Source of the DNA: Nemania diffusa
Lineage: Eukaryota; Ascomycota; Sordariomycetes; Xylariales; Xylariaceae
Direction: 5' to 3'
DNA: 64,000 nucleotides
Assembly: GCA_038501195.1 (NCBI GenBank)
Contig: JBBPUQ010000009.1
Span: forward strand, 1,116,001 to 1,180,000
Shown: one piece after another, positions 34,052 to 45,500 of the stretch
Numbering within the stretch: position 1 is the stretch's first letter
How the letters are laid out: each line of letters begins with the position of its first letter
Made by a program: the position numbers and the translations under genes
The notes under the pieces: model-generated
The model's input: only the letters and a program-made list of their open reading frames with translations
What the model was told of the DNA's origin: nothing
Database searches by the model: none

Positions 34052-35040
34052 TCACCATTCCAGTTCCCTACCGTCAACCGCATTGAGGAATTTCCCAGAC
34101 GTTTTGTCACGGGTTGAGTTGTCAATCTAACAGAGTTAGATAATGGTGGCCTGTTACTGATGTCGATAGACTGTATACTCACTAGACCTATGACTTTCTC
34201 GGCGCTGAACTCTTTTGTACATGTTGCCTTCTCCAATCCTAGTTGCTTAACAGCTCTGTTACCCATATCTGTCGCGACAAGACTAAGTCATGCCTGTCAG
34301 TTCCTAAGTTCCCATCGAAAACCTATCTTAACTCTAGCCTCTAGAGACTCACCCGGGGTTGACGGCGAAAGAAGTGAGCCACGTATTGCCGCAGTGCGCC
34401 GCCCTGCAAATTGTCTCTCTTAGTCCCAGCTCGCAGCAATAGTAACGAATTTCAACTTACAAGACGATCCAATTGAGCATGACCTTGGAAACGCCATATG
34501 CTGCTGCATTCCAAACTTTATAGGTCTCCATCCCACCGAATGAGCCGGCAGCGCTGCTGATGGGTACAAATTTGGCGTTATTCGATTCTTAAGTAGCGTA
34601 AAGCAGGACTGGTAGAGAGTGAGAGGGCCAAGGGCATTAACATTGATCGTGTTAGTCATATCGTCTAGGCTGACCGTTTCGATTGGTTCCATCAGCGGAC
34701 TGACCCCGGCATTGGCGATCAATATATCGATGTGATCAATGCCTGCGACTTTCATCTCCTCTACAGCCCTTGCCGCATCCCCAGGCACGGCACTATCAAT
34801 CTTGACAAGAAGCAATCGAGATCCACTGCCTTTAGGGCTCGCCTTCAATTCAACAACCCCTGGAGCATCATGATCGCGAATACTCCCCACAACGATACAG
34901 TTTGACCGTAACAGGTATGCCTGAGCCAAAGCGTACCCGATCCCTTTGGCGGCTTATTAGCAAGACGGATATTTGGAGAGGTAACATATTACTTCACCTC
35001 TGCCAGCACCGGAAATAATAACTACTACCTGCCCTTGCAT
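34052..35040 (-). pseudogene. short-chain dehydrogenase/reductase with a one-base frameshift
   Basis: Five minus-strand exons are readable: 35040-34998, 34952-34461, 34403-34353, 34282-34183 and 34126-34052. They encode the SDR fold in order: nucleotide loop VVIISGAGRAAKGIG (across the 45-nt first intron), ILIANAGVS, then FVPISSAAGS, the Tyr/Lys site YGVSKVMLN, FAVNPGLVATDMGN, and the end TSGKFLNAVDGRELEW. The exons total 761 nt; one extra base would give 253 aa. The frame breaks near 34588: the LYQSCFTLLK frame must shift by one to reach SNNAKFVPIS. The site is an A-rich run, so a lost A or an assembly error would explain it. No intron fits there. If intact it would be an NAD(P)H-dependent ketoreductase of the type common in polyketide clusters. 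Confidence 0.8.
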
Positions 35041-36202
35041 AATAAAGTTTTTAAATTGATAAGAATGTTAGTACTATATTCAAGGTTACGACCAAGTGAG
35101 AGAGACGCCAAGGTGGTCACTTGCCATGTATACAATGTAGGTAATTCTAGTAGTATCAGACACCCCAAATCGATACAGGAAGAGGGGAAAAGGTCAAATC
35201 AGCACGTCACGTGTAACTGTACTTACTATATATGCCTCATTGAGATCACAGCCAAACAATTGTCCTACGACTATTTCCCTTGTAGCACGATTTACCAATC
35301 GGAAAGCTGCAAGCAATTGAGCTGTATGAGTATGGCAAAATGGTCATTGCAGAGACCGACAGCAAAGTCAATAAGTAGTATTACAATATTAGGTTCTATT
35401 AGTCTTCAATCACGCATCAGTGGTTTAGTGGTATAAACAGTGCAATGACATTGTGTCTGCTTCTGGACGACAATACCTCGGACTACAAAAGACCGTGGCC
35501 AAGTTACCGCAAGATACTTGACGTCTGGATATGGAGCGCAGCATTCGTGCCGACTGTTAGGCATCCAAGGATTTTTCCCCGTCCAAGAGCCGGATATGGC
35601 TCTGGCGCGCAAGGTCCGAGAATCGAGGATGACCGTAGAAGCAAATGGGGCTCCTAGACATGTTCCTAAAGCCGATATATCGCGTTTAGACTTACCACCT
35701 AGCTCTAGTATAAGTTAGCGAACCAGAGCAACTCGCCAGGCTCTCCAAAGTCAAAGCTACCTCGATTCTCTTCTTTGCTACACCATGGTCCGACAAAAGG
35801 TTTTAGCTAGCCTATACCTTGAGAGCTGTCTAGAAGTTTAAGGGCTTGCGCTAAAAGTTGCTCTCCCTTCGAAACTAGATGGGACCTTTAATAAGAAGAC
35901 TTCATTGGGTAAAAAGGGGAGGTATTGAAGTGGTTTGAGGAGCATAATAGTCCGTATCATTCGTTGCCTATAGAGATAAAGGCAGCTCTACACTCCCATA
36001 GGTACATAAATCAGAATTATCGCATGGGGCATTGGGAAACTACATAAGGTAGAAACTCATTGTTACTGCATTGCGTATGTAAATCAAGCGTGGGCTGCCT
36101 CCCCTTGCGTTAAGGGTTTGAGGCTATCTCGAGTCTTATATAGTACATTAGATTACGAAACAGCCCATCATTTAACAGCTGGAGTACTTCATTGTATACA
36201 GC
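35041..36202. other. intergenic region with a tRNA-Gly fragment
   Basis: 1.16 kb downstream of the SDR start. Apart from the 20-nt tRNA-derived piece at 35414 I see no gene. Reading frames such as the one at 35035-35436 have no recognisable content. Confidence 0.4.
35414..35433 (+). repeat. 20-nt copy of the tRNA-Gly 5' end
   Basis: These 20 bases are identical to positions 1-20 of the intact tRNA-Gly at 40726 (acceptor strand, box A and D-loop start). Homology stops abruptly at the D-loop; no anticodon arm, T-arm or box B follows. It is a truncated tRNA fragment, not a functional gene. Confidence 0.75.
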
Positions 36203-36680
36203 CTAACCCCGTCTACGCTGGATCATTTCGATTTGCCCAAGATAGACGACATAGAGCGCACCTCCACACGCAGCAGCCGAGAGCGTTGGCACAATCCAGC
36301 CCGTCCAAGTAAGAGGGAAATGGGCACCCCCGATGCCTTTGGCCGCTACGAAGCTTATAACGACAACGAAGCCAATCCCAAACACGAGAGTGCTCGCGAG
36401 TATTTCAAACAAGTGACTTCGGATGATTGTCGCCATGTTTACTGCTAGTAGGTTAAGATACGCGGTCGTTGTAAATGGGAAAGCATACATACCTGCTCAC
36501 AGTAGTGAAGGAGCCGTAATCGAATTCGCAGGAATCGATGTTTTCAGTGTCGAGAATGCAAGGAATATTTTCGAGGTTGGTATGAAGCCGGGAGTTGGCT
36601 TGTTGAACTGAGCCAAGAAGAATATGTTGATTCGTAACAAGTGAGAGATATTGTTGGTATCCGAAGCTGTGGAGAGACAT
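36203..36680 (-). other. possible two-exon membrane-protein gene or pseudogene
   Basis: Two adjacent minus-strand coding-like blocks. The first starts at an ATG (36680) and reads through MSLHSFGYQQYLSLVTNQ to DSCEFDYGSFTTVS, where donor-like GTGAGC and GTATGT lie side by side near 36495-36505. The second, ending at 36203, has two hydrophobic helices: HLFEILASTLVFGIGFVVVI and a segment starting TWTGWIVPTLSAA. Acceptors CTAG and GCAG precede it near 36437-36441. None of the visible donor/acceptor pairs brings the two blocks into one frame, so either a splice site was missed, a frameshift is present, or they are unrelated. I do not recognise the family. Confidence 0.35.
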
Positions 36681-37982
36681 TTTATATCCGCCTCAATTGC
36701 GGGATTGGGGGCGCGAGGGGGCCAAAGTGATCTGCAGGCTTGACAGGCACGTAGTAGGGGTGCGCAAAGCCCAAGGATCGGATGTTTGGTCAGCGCCGCC
36801 CTGCAAGAACCAACGACGCCTCTTGCATCAAACCAACAGTACCGCTTGCAAGCACCAACAGCGTTTTCTCTTCCGAGTACTGTGCGCTGTTCTGTTTATA
36901 TCGCCAACAACCCTTTCAACCAGCCAACCTACCGCATTCTTTCATCCAACAGGCAAAACGTGGCTAGAAAAGTAACTCATATTCATGGAGCTATATCATA
37001 TCTGATCTAAATAAGAGTATAGCTGTTGCAAATGAAGTAGAAACAGGGGCGTTTCATTAGCTTGAATTTGACCTTGACCGTCAACATTGCTTCCTAGGGG
37101 CGCGGGCCGGGATTCATCCACGCAAATCTTGTCCGAAATAACCTCTTAGCCACATTACCTTTTTTAATAACATAGCCTACTACGTAGTGAGGCTTGTGGT
37201 TCCTGCTTCCGAGGCAAGCACAAAGTCAGTTGGCTACGGAGTTACGTCAATGGTGTTGAATCACCTTCAAACTCTAGCAGAAAGATGATACATGACGGGA
37301 GGTATCCCTCTCATCTACTGTACCTGAACTAGTTCTTTAAGTCTCAATACAAGTACCGCACCGCCACCTTCCAACCTGATAACTGAGGGAGTGGCCGGAA
37401 ACCTCTAATTTGGTAGTGAAGCCTTCACAACGTGACTAATGTGCAAACCCGAGATCACAAGTCCGAGTGCGAGGGTAATGAATATGATGACTCGAGGTCT
37501 AGAATGAGTGAAGTTGGTTTTCAAACCATGTTATTGGTTTGTTTTACACCTAACTAGGCTATTAACGCTTGGGAATACTCCTCTGTAAGGGCTGCACGCG
37601 CCTGTGGCCGCATGCGTTGGGTTTTCTCTCCGTTACCTTACTTTTCCACCCCCGAAGGTGGTTTTTGGTGGTGGTGGGGAGGTCTTTTCACCCATATTTC
37701 CACCTTTGAATGTTGGCAAGTAAGCCGATCTGATTGGGCCTTGTCATGGCTGCATGCCCCCATTAGGCAGGCTTACAACTTGTGAGGTGTGCATGCTCCA
37801 CCGTGGCAACCATTTCGAATGCAACTACCACACATGCAAACGCTTCCCATGCGGCTGATCCCATGGCACCAACAGCAAAATGATGTATATAAAGCAACCC
37901 CCACCCCTTTGACAATTGGTCTATTTTGTAGAAATGCAAATCGACGGTCTCAATCTTTCACACCTTACTGAGTATCATCAAT
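36681..37982. promoter_or_regulatory. intergenic/promoter of the HET-domain gene
   Basis: 1.3 kb. Pyrimidine/purine-biased stretches around 37620-37690 (GGTGGT and CCACC runs). No gene or RNA is supported. Confidence 0.4.
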
Positions 37983-40152
37983 ATGCTTTGCCAAATCTGC
38001 CACAAAGGGCTAGAGGGGATCCACGATCCTTCCAAGACCAATCGTCTCGGTCTCCGCTCTGATGTCTTGAGCTACGACCCCTTCTCTCAAGGAGACCCTA
38101 ACAAGGACCGACGCGGGCCTTGGGAACCAGAGCCATACGTCTTTGGACACCACAAGACTCTCGCATCGTTCCAACACTCTATCGCTCAAGGATGTATCAT
38201 GTGCAATAGATTCAGTCCTAAAGATGTTGATATAGATTATAATGAGCTATTCGAACGTCTCGGATACTTTTCCGTGTTCACTGTGTCCTTGGGCCCTGGC
38301 CAAAGTCAGTTGAAAATGTCTGTTCACTATGGCGACACCCTAGGAGGTTTCGTTCTCGTTCCGTATTCAGGTATAACCTCCTCAATATCAACAAGACGCG
38401 AGAGAGGAATCCCTGCATACTCAAAGCTGACACTACGCAGAGAATGATCTCGATATCATCCAAACGCTCCCAGCATCAACAAAGGATGAAGAGACCTGGA
38501 CAACTATCCAGATCTGGCTCAATCGCTGTGACGAGAAGCATACCTTTTGCCGGCCTTCCCCCAATGTCACCCTGCCAAACTGGCTCTTACAGCTGCGAAA
38601 TCCCCTGATGCCGAATGCTTCAGTGCGTCTTATCCAGGGAAGCACATTGAGCCCCGAGACACCGTACATGACACTCAGTCACTGCGGCGAACTGGACCAC
38701 AAAACCCTATTGTCCAATTCGAAGAGGCAGACCTTCCATGACTGGCAACCCCTGAGCCAATTGCCCACCCTATACCGGGAGGCATGCGAAGCCGCCGCCC
38801 GCGCAGGAGGGTCACACATGTGGATCGAAGACCTATGCAATTATGGACCAGAGAACTGCACTTCCCCCTTAATCCCACCCGCCCGTCGCGCACAGCGCAC
38901 CGCCGCCTTCCGCCGGTCAACACTCGCCATAGCGGCTCTAAGCACCACGGACTCGCTTTTCGCATCACGCAATCCCGCCGACATAGTCGCCACCATTGTC
39001 AATGTACCAATCGGTCCCGACCGCACGACGGTGCCGCACGTGTTCGAGCTCGAGCGCTCCTGGTCATGGACGCTGACGCTCCAGAAGGAACCGCTGCTCA
39101 GGAGCCCGCAGTTTGTCGTGGATAGGCTTCTAGCGCCGCGGATGCTGCTCTTTGGTTCCAAACAGGTGTTTTGGGAGTGTGGCGCGGCCTGTGCTTGCGA
39201 GCTGCATCCTGATCCTCGCTCCACTGCCATGGCAGCGCGGACTAGCGGGCGCGGATACGACGAGAAAAAGCGGCTGTTTAAACCAACGCTTGATATGTCG
39301 TTTTACCGGAAGTCCGAAGTTGTCTGGCGACAGATGCTGCTTGATTGGTATAGAGTGGTCGAGGTGTATAGCGCGAAGGACTTTGGTCTCGCAGGCGATG
39401 ACAACACGGGGATACCGAATGGCAAATTGAGCGGTCTTACCGACATTGCGGTACAGGTCGAGGCCGCGGTTACACGTGAGGGTTTCTCCTCCCTCGGACG
39501 TTATATTGCTGGACACTGGCAGGGTACGTTGCCCGGTAGTCTAGGCTGGACTGCCAAGCGCCCAGGTCATCGGTCTATTTCGACTTCAATGCCATCGTGG
39601 TCTTGGGCTTCGCTTGACGCACCGATTACTTTCCTTGTATCGGATGAAGAGTCATCACAGGTGACTTTGCTCCCAAAGTTAGTAAGTGTTAGCGCTGGAG
39701 GAAGTGATGGCAGTGACGATGACGGTAGTGGAACTATCGCCCTCCAGGGACGTCTCGCCCGCGCATCATTGCTGCCCTCGGAGGAGCAGGATGAGGAGCA
39801 GATTAGAGTTGTAGGAGAGGGGTTCAGAATGGTAGCTTCACTCGAAGGTGAACACAAGACCGTGCACAACAGAACTCGTACTGCGGCCTGGGGGGCTATT
39901 TTCGATACCAAGGAGGATGTTTGCGATGAGTTTTCTGTCTTGCCAATGACAATTCAGCCCAACGCCCCTTATCGCTTGGTTTCCTGGCTAGCTCTGGCTC
40001 CAATTTCGGGGAGTGGTACCAACGATGGTGTCTACCGCAGAATCGGGACTGTGACAATCGAGGGTCCTGAGACTCACCTTTCCGAGGCCGATCATTCTGA
40101 AGTTGTGGCATTCATGAACGAGCTGATCGAGAGAAAACTCTATCTTCAATAA
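37983..40152 (+). CDS. heterokaryon-incompatibility (HET) domain protein
   Basis: Exons 37983-38370 and 38441-40152 give 699 aa. The N-terminus MLCQICHKGLEGI with CIMCNRFS downstream is the Cys-rich leader usual before HET domains. The HET core is recognisable but divergent: YMTLSHCGELDHKTL (for Y.TLSYCWG), LPTLYREACEAAARAGGSHM, WIEDLCNYGPEN (for WIDsLCIiQd), and a region ending AALSTTDSLFASR. Further downstream GHRSISTSMPSWSWASLD is the conserved SWSWAS segment of these proteins. HET domains trigger cell death in non-self fusion in several ascomycetes; here only the family is claimed. The intron (70 nt) joins VPYS to ENDLDIIQTLP. tRNA-Gly lies 574 bases downstream. Confidence 0.9.
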
Positions 40153-40725
40153 ATACCAGTGCTGCTACCTGCTCATATCGCTGGTTAGAGAGATCTACGG
40201 GCCCTAGAATGTTGAGCCTGCGGAGGCATGAGTTGGCATCTTGCCTCAACTGTATAACCAGAAGTCACACCAGGTAGATAGGAGAGGTAGAGCTTGCCGC
40301 ATCTTAGAACCCCTCGGGAGGTCAGAGATGGGGCAGTATCGCCCCTCACGACGTTAAACTAATCAATCATTCAATCAATCGCTAGTTAGAGAAGCTGAGA
40401 ATTTGAGGCTACCTTTTTCATGAATCCTCTCCCGTGTTGTATTTCATGCATTACGTGGATTTCGGAAAATTGAGGCTAAGTCTTTATGCCCTTGTTTTAA
40501 CGAATGTAATGACAGAAATCCATGTCCGATTGCGGACCTCTGTTCACTGACGCCCCAGCCCAGATCCAACTGTGGGAACACATGGTCGGGCCGATTGTGA
40601 CTCAACGAAAAGTCCTGAAGTGTAGCGCAATGTACCTCACGTCGCAGGTCAAAGTCACTTCTGGACCCGGTTTAAACAACAACCTGAAGGTATTTACTTA
40701 ATCACCCACGCATCGTTCCAAGTAA
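40153..40725. other. intergenic, 3' of the HET gene and 5' of tRNA-Gly
   Basis: 573 bases with no gene. It should include the HET 3' UTR. Confidence 0.5.
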
Positions 40726-40796
40726 GCATCAGTGGTTTAGTGGTAAAATCCATCGTTGCCATCGATGGGCCCCGTGTTCGATTCACGGCTGATGCA
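40726..40796 (+). tRNA. tRNA-Gly (anticodon GCC)
   Basis: 71 nt, intronless. The acceptor stem pairs GCATCAG (40726-40732) with CTGATGC (40789-40795), discriminator A. The D-stem is GTTT/AAAT around AGTGGTA. The anticodon stem is CATCG/CGATG around TTGCCAT, giving GCC at 40758-40760. The T-stem is CCGTG/CACGG around TTCGATT. Box A and box B are present, and a T-rich run at 40808-40821 is suitable for Pol III termination. CCA is not encoded. Confidence 0.97.
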
Positions 40797-40805
40797 ACTT
40801 ACGTC

Positions 40806-40824
40806 CTTTTTTATCTTTTTCTCC
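40806..40824 (+). terminator. T-rich Pol III terminator of tRNA-Gly
   Basis: Two T runs (TTTTTT and TTTTT) begin about 10 bases after the tRNA 3' end, as required for RNA polymerase III release. Confidence 0.7.
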
Positions 40825-42582
40825 TTCAACAAAAAAAGCCACCGGTTAAAAATATCCTACAAATGACGTAGACTTGTTTGTATATTTGAGTGTAAAATCC
40901 AGGCCGTATCTTGTATGCATTATGCTTTCCGGGAGGCTCGGGATCTTTAGTATCCAGTATCTAGTATCTCCCGACATTATCGCTGAGCGGCTATATTTCG
41001 GTTTCAAATGCGACACTTCCTTGACGTCTTTGTTTTCACCACTTATATATCACGTATTAGATTCAGTTGCCTATCTCTTGATGTCCAAGTCATTCATCAT
41101 TCTATTCAACTGAACTAAGTGTAGCTGCTAGACTTTGAGTACTTGGCTTCTTGAAGTCTAGGATGAAGGGAAGAGGTGGTATGGAGACCCCAAGAATAAT
41201 ATGCAAGACTCAGTTCATGATCGAAGCGAGTCGCCTGGAGTATACTGTAATATTCACACAGCCCGCCACCCCGGCGGTCGCTATTTTAGTGAGAGCTGTT
41301 ATGGGACCTTAGAGCAGTGGCTCGGGCATTTTATTATACGGGACTTCCTTCGAGCGACAGCATTCGGTACTACAGTTCCAGAAGCCGTTTTGATGCGGCT
41401 ATTAGAGAGCGTGATGTGGTAAAGTTACGTCAAAATAAGCTGTATAATAAGACCTTTTCTTAGAGTTATGCCTTTTCTATGCATAGTTATTCTTGCTTTA
41501 GATAAAAAGGAGGGGTTCTTAGCCCCTCTCCAGCCACTGTGAGGTGGTGTAAAAAGGAAGCAACCTCGCCCTTGGAATCAACCATTATCTAATTATCTAT
41601 TACTTTGGTATAGTAGTTAGATTTTTAGATTTAAATCAATAAATAATGCACTGTAGCTTCCTATCCAAGGCTACACACGCACGCGCTATCCTCTTTTGCC
41701 TTACAACTCAAAATTTGAGTACATGTCTGTTAGCGAGGGAATGTTGGCCGGCATGGGGTGGTGGTAGAACTCATACTTAGTCTTATACATCTAGGGAATA
41801 GATTTTTGTCTGTACCATACCCTTGCTTTGTTGCATTCCATATATAGAGATTAAATCCGGAGGGTTGCCTATATGTAAGCTCGCAAAAGGTTTCATGTCT
41901 GACGTTGAGAGTCTGATAGACCCGGGGTAGACCTTATTTAAGGTTCATTTAAGGTAACTAGGAACAATCCTTAGTATAAATACCAAACATTACTACGGAG
42001 GCCGTGTGGACCATCAATACATGGCGCTTAGGTTTACTAGGGCTACTACAATCATCTCTTGGTATAAATTGATATAAATCGAGTTAGCTGCCAGATAGGT
42101 CTTTAGAACTGCTGTTAGAAGTGTTTAAGTCTCTAGCAGTGTATTTCTGTGTTCAGTTACTCTTCCCATTTCGCCGGTAAGAGAAAACTTATTAATTCAG
42201 TATAACCATTGGTTTAGGGATCAAACTCGCAGGCAGAATGGAAAAGACGCCAAGCACCCAATCAACAATTGCTGTAAATTGGGTAAAAGTAACATTTTAA
42301 CTGCAGCTGAAGTCCACGATGAATTAGGGGGAAGGAATAACAGCAATGAATATGCCCCGCAAGCTAACCTCGAGTGTACAATAAATACATGCGATGTGAT
42401 AATCGGTAACCCATCACCAGCTCTACTCGTTCCTAGCTCTGCGCCGCACCCGCCATAGTGACCTATGCCTTAACCTCAAGCGCCATGAATGAGCAAATAT
42501 TATGTGCGAATGGACCTAGATAGATATACAATACGATATCCAGTCCATCAAATCTAAATTTCTATCTTTACCGCAGAAGCGC
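40825..42582. other. AT-rich intergenic region, no gene seen
   Basis: 1.75 kb between tRNA-Gly and the stop of the KMT6 gene. AT-rich; only short frames without recognisable motifs (such as 41201-41422). The right end should hold the KMT6 3' UTR. Confidence 0.5.
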
Positions 42583-45500
42583 CTAGTCTTCGTACCTAGC
42601 AGGCCGGCGTCTTCGGCGCCGCCGATCAATAGGACCCGAGTCGTCGTCGTCGTCGCTATCGTCAAAGCGGCTACCCAGATGCCTAACCTCATCACTGTCT
42701 GACCACATATCGCCTTTATAGTCATCATCCCCAGTTCCGGTTATTCTTCTCCGGCCCCTTTTGCGCGGCTGCGGCACGTCAGAGTCTGAGTTATCGGCTT
42801 CTGTGTAATTGAGACCCGAGTCACCGGGTGTGGATAAGGGGCTAGACTCTACAGTCTGGTTATTTGTGCGCCGAGTCCTAAGCCGCGAAGGGGTTTCGTC
42901 GAGCTGAGATCTCTCATCCAGTTCAAGACGAGCCTCCGTATGACTATAACGGCTGCTGTTTTGAATACTAGGTCGCGGATTACTGTAGGTGCTTTCTTGC
43001 ACAACAGGGATGCTCTCATTAGGGACCGGGGGGTTCCCGCGGTTCTTCGGTTTCCTACCTCGCCGTTTTGGCGTGGTCAAGATGGGCGCCGGAGCATCTT
43101 CATTTGCTCCTGTTGTGGAGGTATCTTCGGGCAGTGTGCGTAATCTCTTCGCTGCCCGTCCCGGAGAATGTCCGTCGTCCTCGTCTACTTTAATTTTGCT
43201 AACGTACGAACCAGAGGCGAATGTTCCATTAGGTAGACGTTTCCGTTTTGTTTTACCCACGGGCGTAACGCGTGGCTGAAGATGTATTGGAACGGCCGTC
43301 GTGGTACCGGATTGCGTATCGTCTTGAGAATCAGCAATGTCGGGCCGGTAATCGCCCGAATCTGAGTCGTTGATGAAACCTCGTTTTCGTTTACGCGGGG
43401 GAGGCGGATCGAGATCGACAAATGGGTCATCTGTGGGCTCCTCATTGGCATCGTCATTTTCTCCTTCACTCTCCAAGGAGGCAAAAGTCTTCTTTGGTTT
43501 TCGACCAGGTTTTCGACCCGGTTTCCTTCCTGGCTTGCGACCGGGCTTCTTCTTGATCTTCTCCCCATTCTCCAACGTGGCTGCCTGTTCTTTGGCCTTG
43601 CGGCGCTTTTTTTCAGCTTTCTCTTCTTGTAGCAATTTTTTAGTCAAGTTAGGGAAGTTCTCTCCATAATGGAAGAAAAGCTCTTCACCAGCCTTGATAT
43701 CCCGTAATGACGTGAACTTGATCCGATATTCACCATTCACGTACATAATCTTAGGCGTGACGTTGCAGTTTGAATTCTGGTGATTAATATACCTGCTAAG
43801 GTTCCCATAGATAGCAGCATCAACCCAGATACCTTCTTGCTCTAAGAGAGTGAAGAGGTAGGAGGAATTCGAACTTTCATTGAATACATCCCCGCGGCGG
43901 GCCTCACGACGTACGCCTTCATCCTGACTGATAAGCTCACCTACGTATTCGATGACGAACTCTTCCTGGGCGATGTCCTCAGTTGCAAAGAGGCCATACC
44001 CGGCAATATTTGACTTTCCAAGGACGACAGCTTTCGATTTCCCGCGCTGGAGAGCACAATTTTGGCAGCCAAATGAATGCAAGCCTTCATCATCTATATT
44101 GCTGGGCATTGCCCTCTCGTTGGCACCACAGTCTCCACATAAAGCAGGATCGCATTCTCGATTGAGCAATAAGCAAATACAAGGGCGATCTTTTTGCTTA
44201 GACATGCAGGTTTTCCCAGGACCATGACAGGCGCAGCCAGTAAATTTGTTGGCGCAAGTCTCTGCTGTGCAACGGCAGAATCGCTCACACATTATATGAT
44301 TCTGGACGCAAGGGCAGCTCTTATCGCAGGGTCCATCATGATGGCATGGGTCAAAATGATCTTTCCGTTGATGTTCATGAGTTTTGGTGTGCTCTTGCCA
44401 ATCACCAATGAGCATCTTTCTATGCCGGTCATACCATGGCAGCGGCTTAACCTGGACTGGCGGAGGTTCAGTAATATCAGGTAGGGATAAATCGAGCTTG
44501 TCCATCTGTCGTTGTACGTCCCAGCAAGGGCGACCGGTAGCCACGGCAGTAGAGCATTGCACTGGGATGGACGTGCCGTCAAAGCTCAAAAAGAAAGACT
44601 TGAGCAGCATAACCTCGGTCTCGTTCCAGGGACGAGAGCGGGTGCCTGGACGCCCTTTGAGAAAGCACTCCTCCCCGCAAGCTTGTCTAGCCGTGCGAGG
44701 AGAGTCGTCATCATTGTTAATACCCTTGAGCCTCCGAGCAAGCTGTTGACGTATCATAGGCGACAAGCCGCCAACTACTTCGACAGAGAAACGCTTCCGT
44801 TCGTTGTCGACTCCGTACTCACCGTGTTCACAAGAGTGGCTAGTGCACACTAAACAGCCGAGAAGAGAATAAGTCTCGAGAAATGATTCGACCGATTTGT
44901 CTTCCTCGGCAGTCTTCGCTTGGCTAGGAGTATCTTTCATATATTTTTTAGAGTCAACAATTGTGTCGACGGATTTGTCGAGTAACAGCACATCGCGAAG
45001 TGGGACAGCATAATCGCCTAGTTCTTTGTTATCGAATACGAGATCAAATGCTTCCCCAAATGTCCGGACGGTCTTGGCTGAACGTGGCGAGTTAGCATCG
45101 TCACCACACGAATTTTTAAGGCTTGATTTCTGCTGGGGTGTCACTGCATCACTCTGGGTAGCTATGTGGCGAATGAGTGCTGCTTTGGTGCAGTGTTCAA
45201 TACCAAGTCTGACTAGCCAGAAATCAAGATATTCTAGAAGTGTAGTGGCGCGCTCCTTCTGGATAGTCTTGAGGACCTTCTCATGACGACTTAGAGTGGC
45301 AAACCCGGATGTTTTGTCCATGGTTTCTAGATTTTCAAGCCAACGTCTATAAACGCTTTCTTCATTATCTGCTAAATCCCGGAGATGCGGGACATAGGTG
45401 AGCATCGTATTTGGCGAAAGGATATTCTTTTTGATTTCAACATGATGAAAGTTGTACGAAGGCGTCGGCTCCTGGTTGGTCTTTATGCATATCACTGGAT

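Noticed and set aside
35414..35500. Functional tRNA or SINE at the tRNA-Gly fragment
   Set aside because: No anticodon arm, T-arm or box B follows the first 20 bases.
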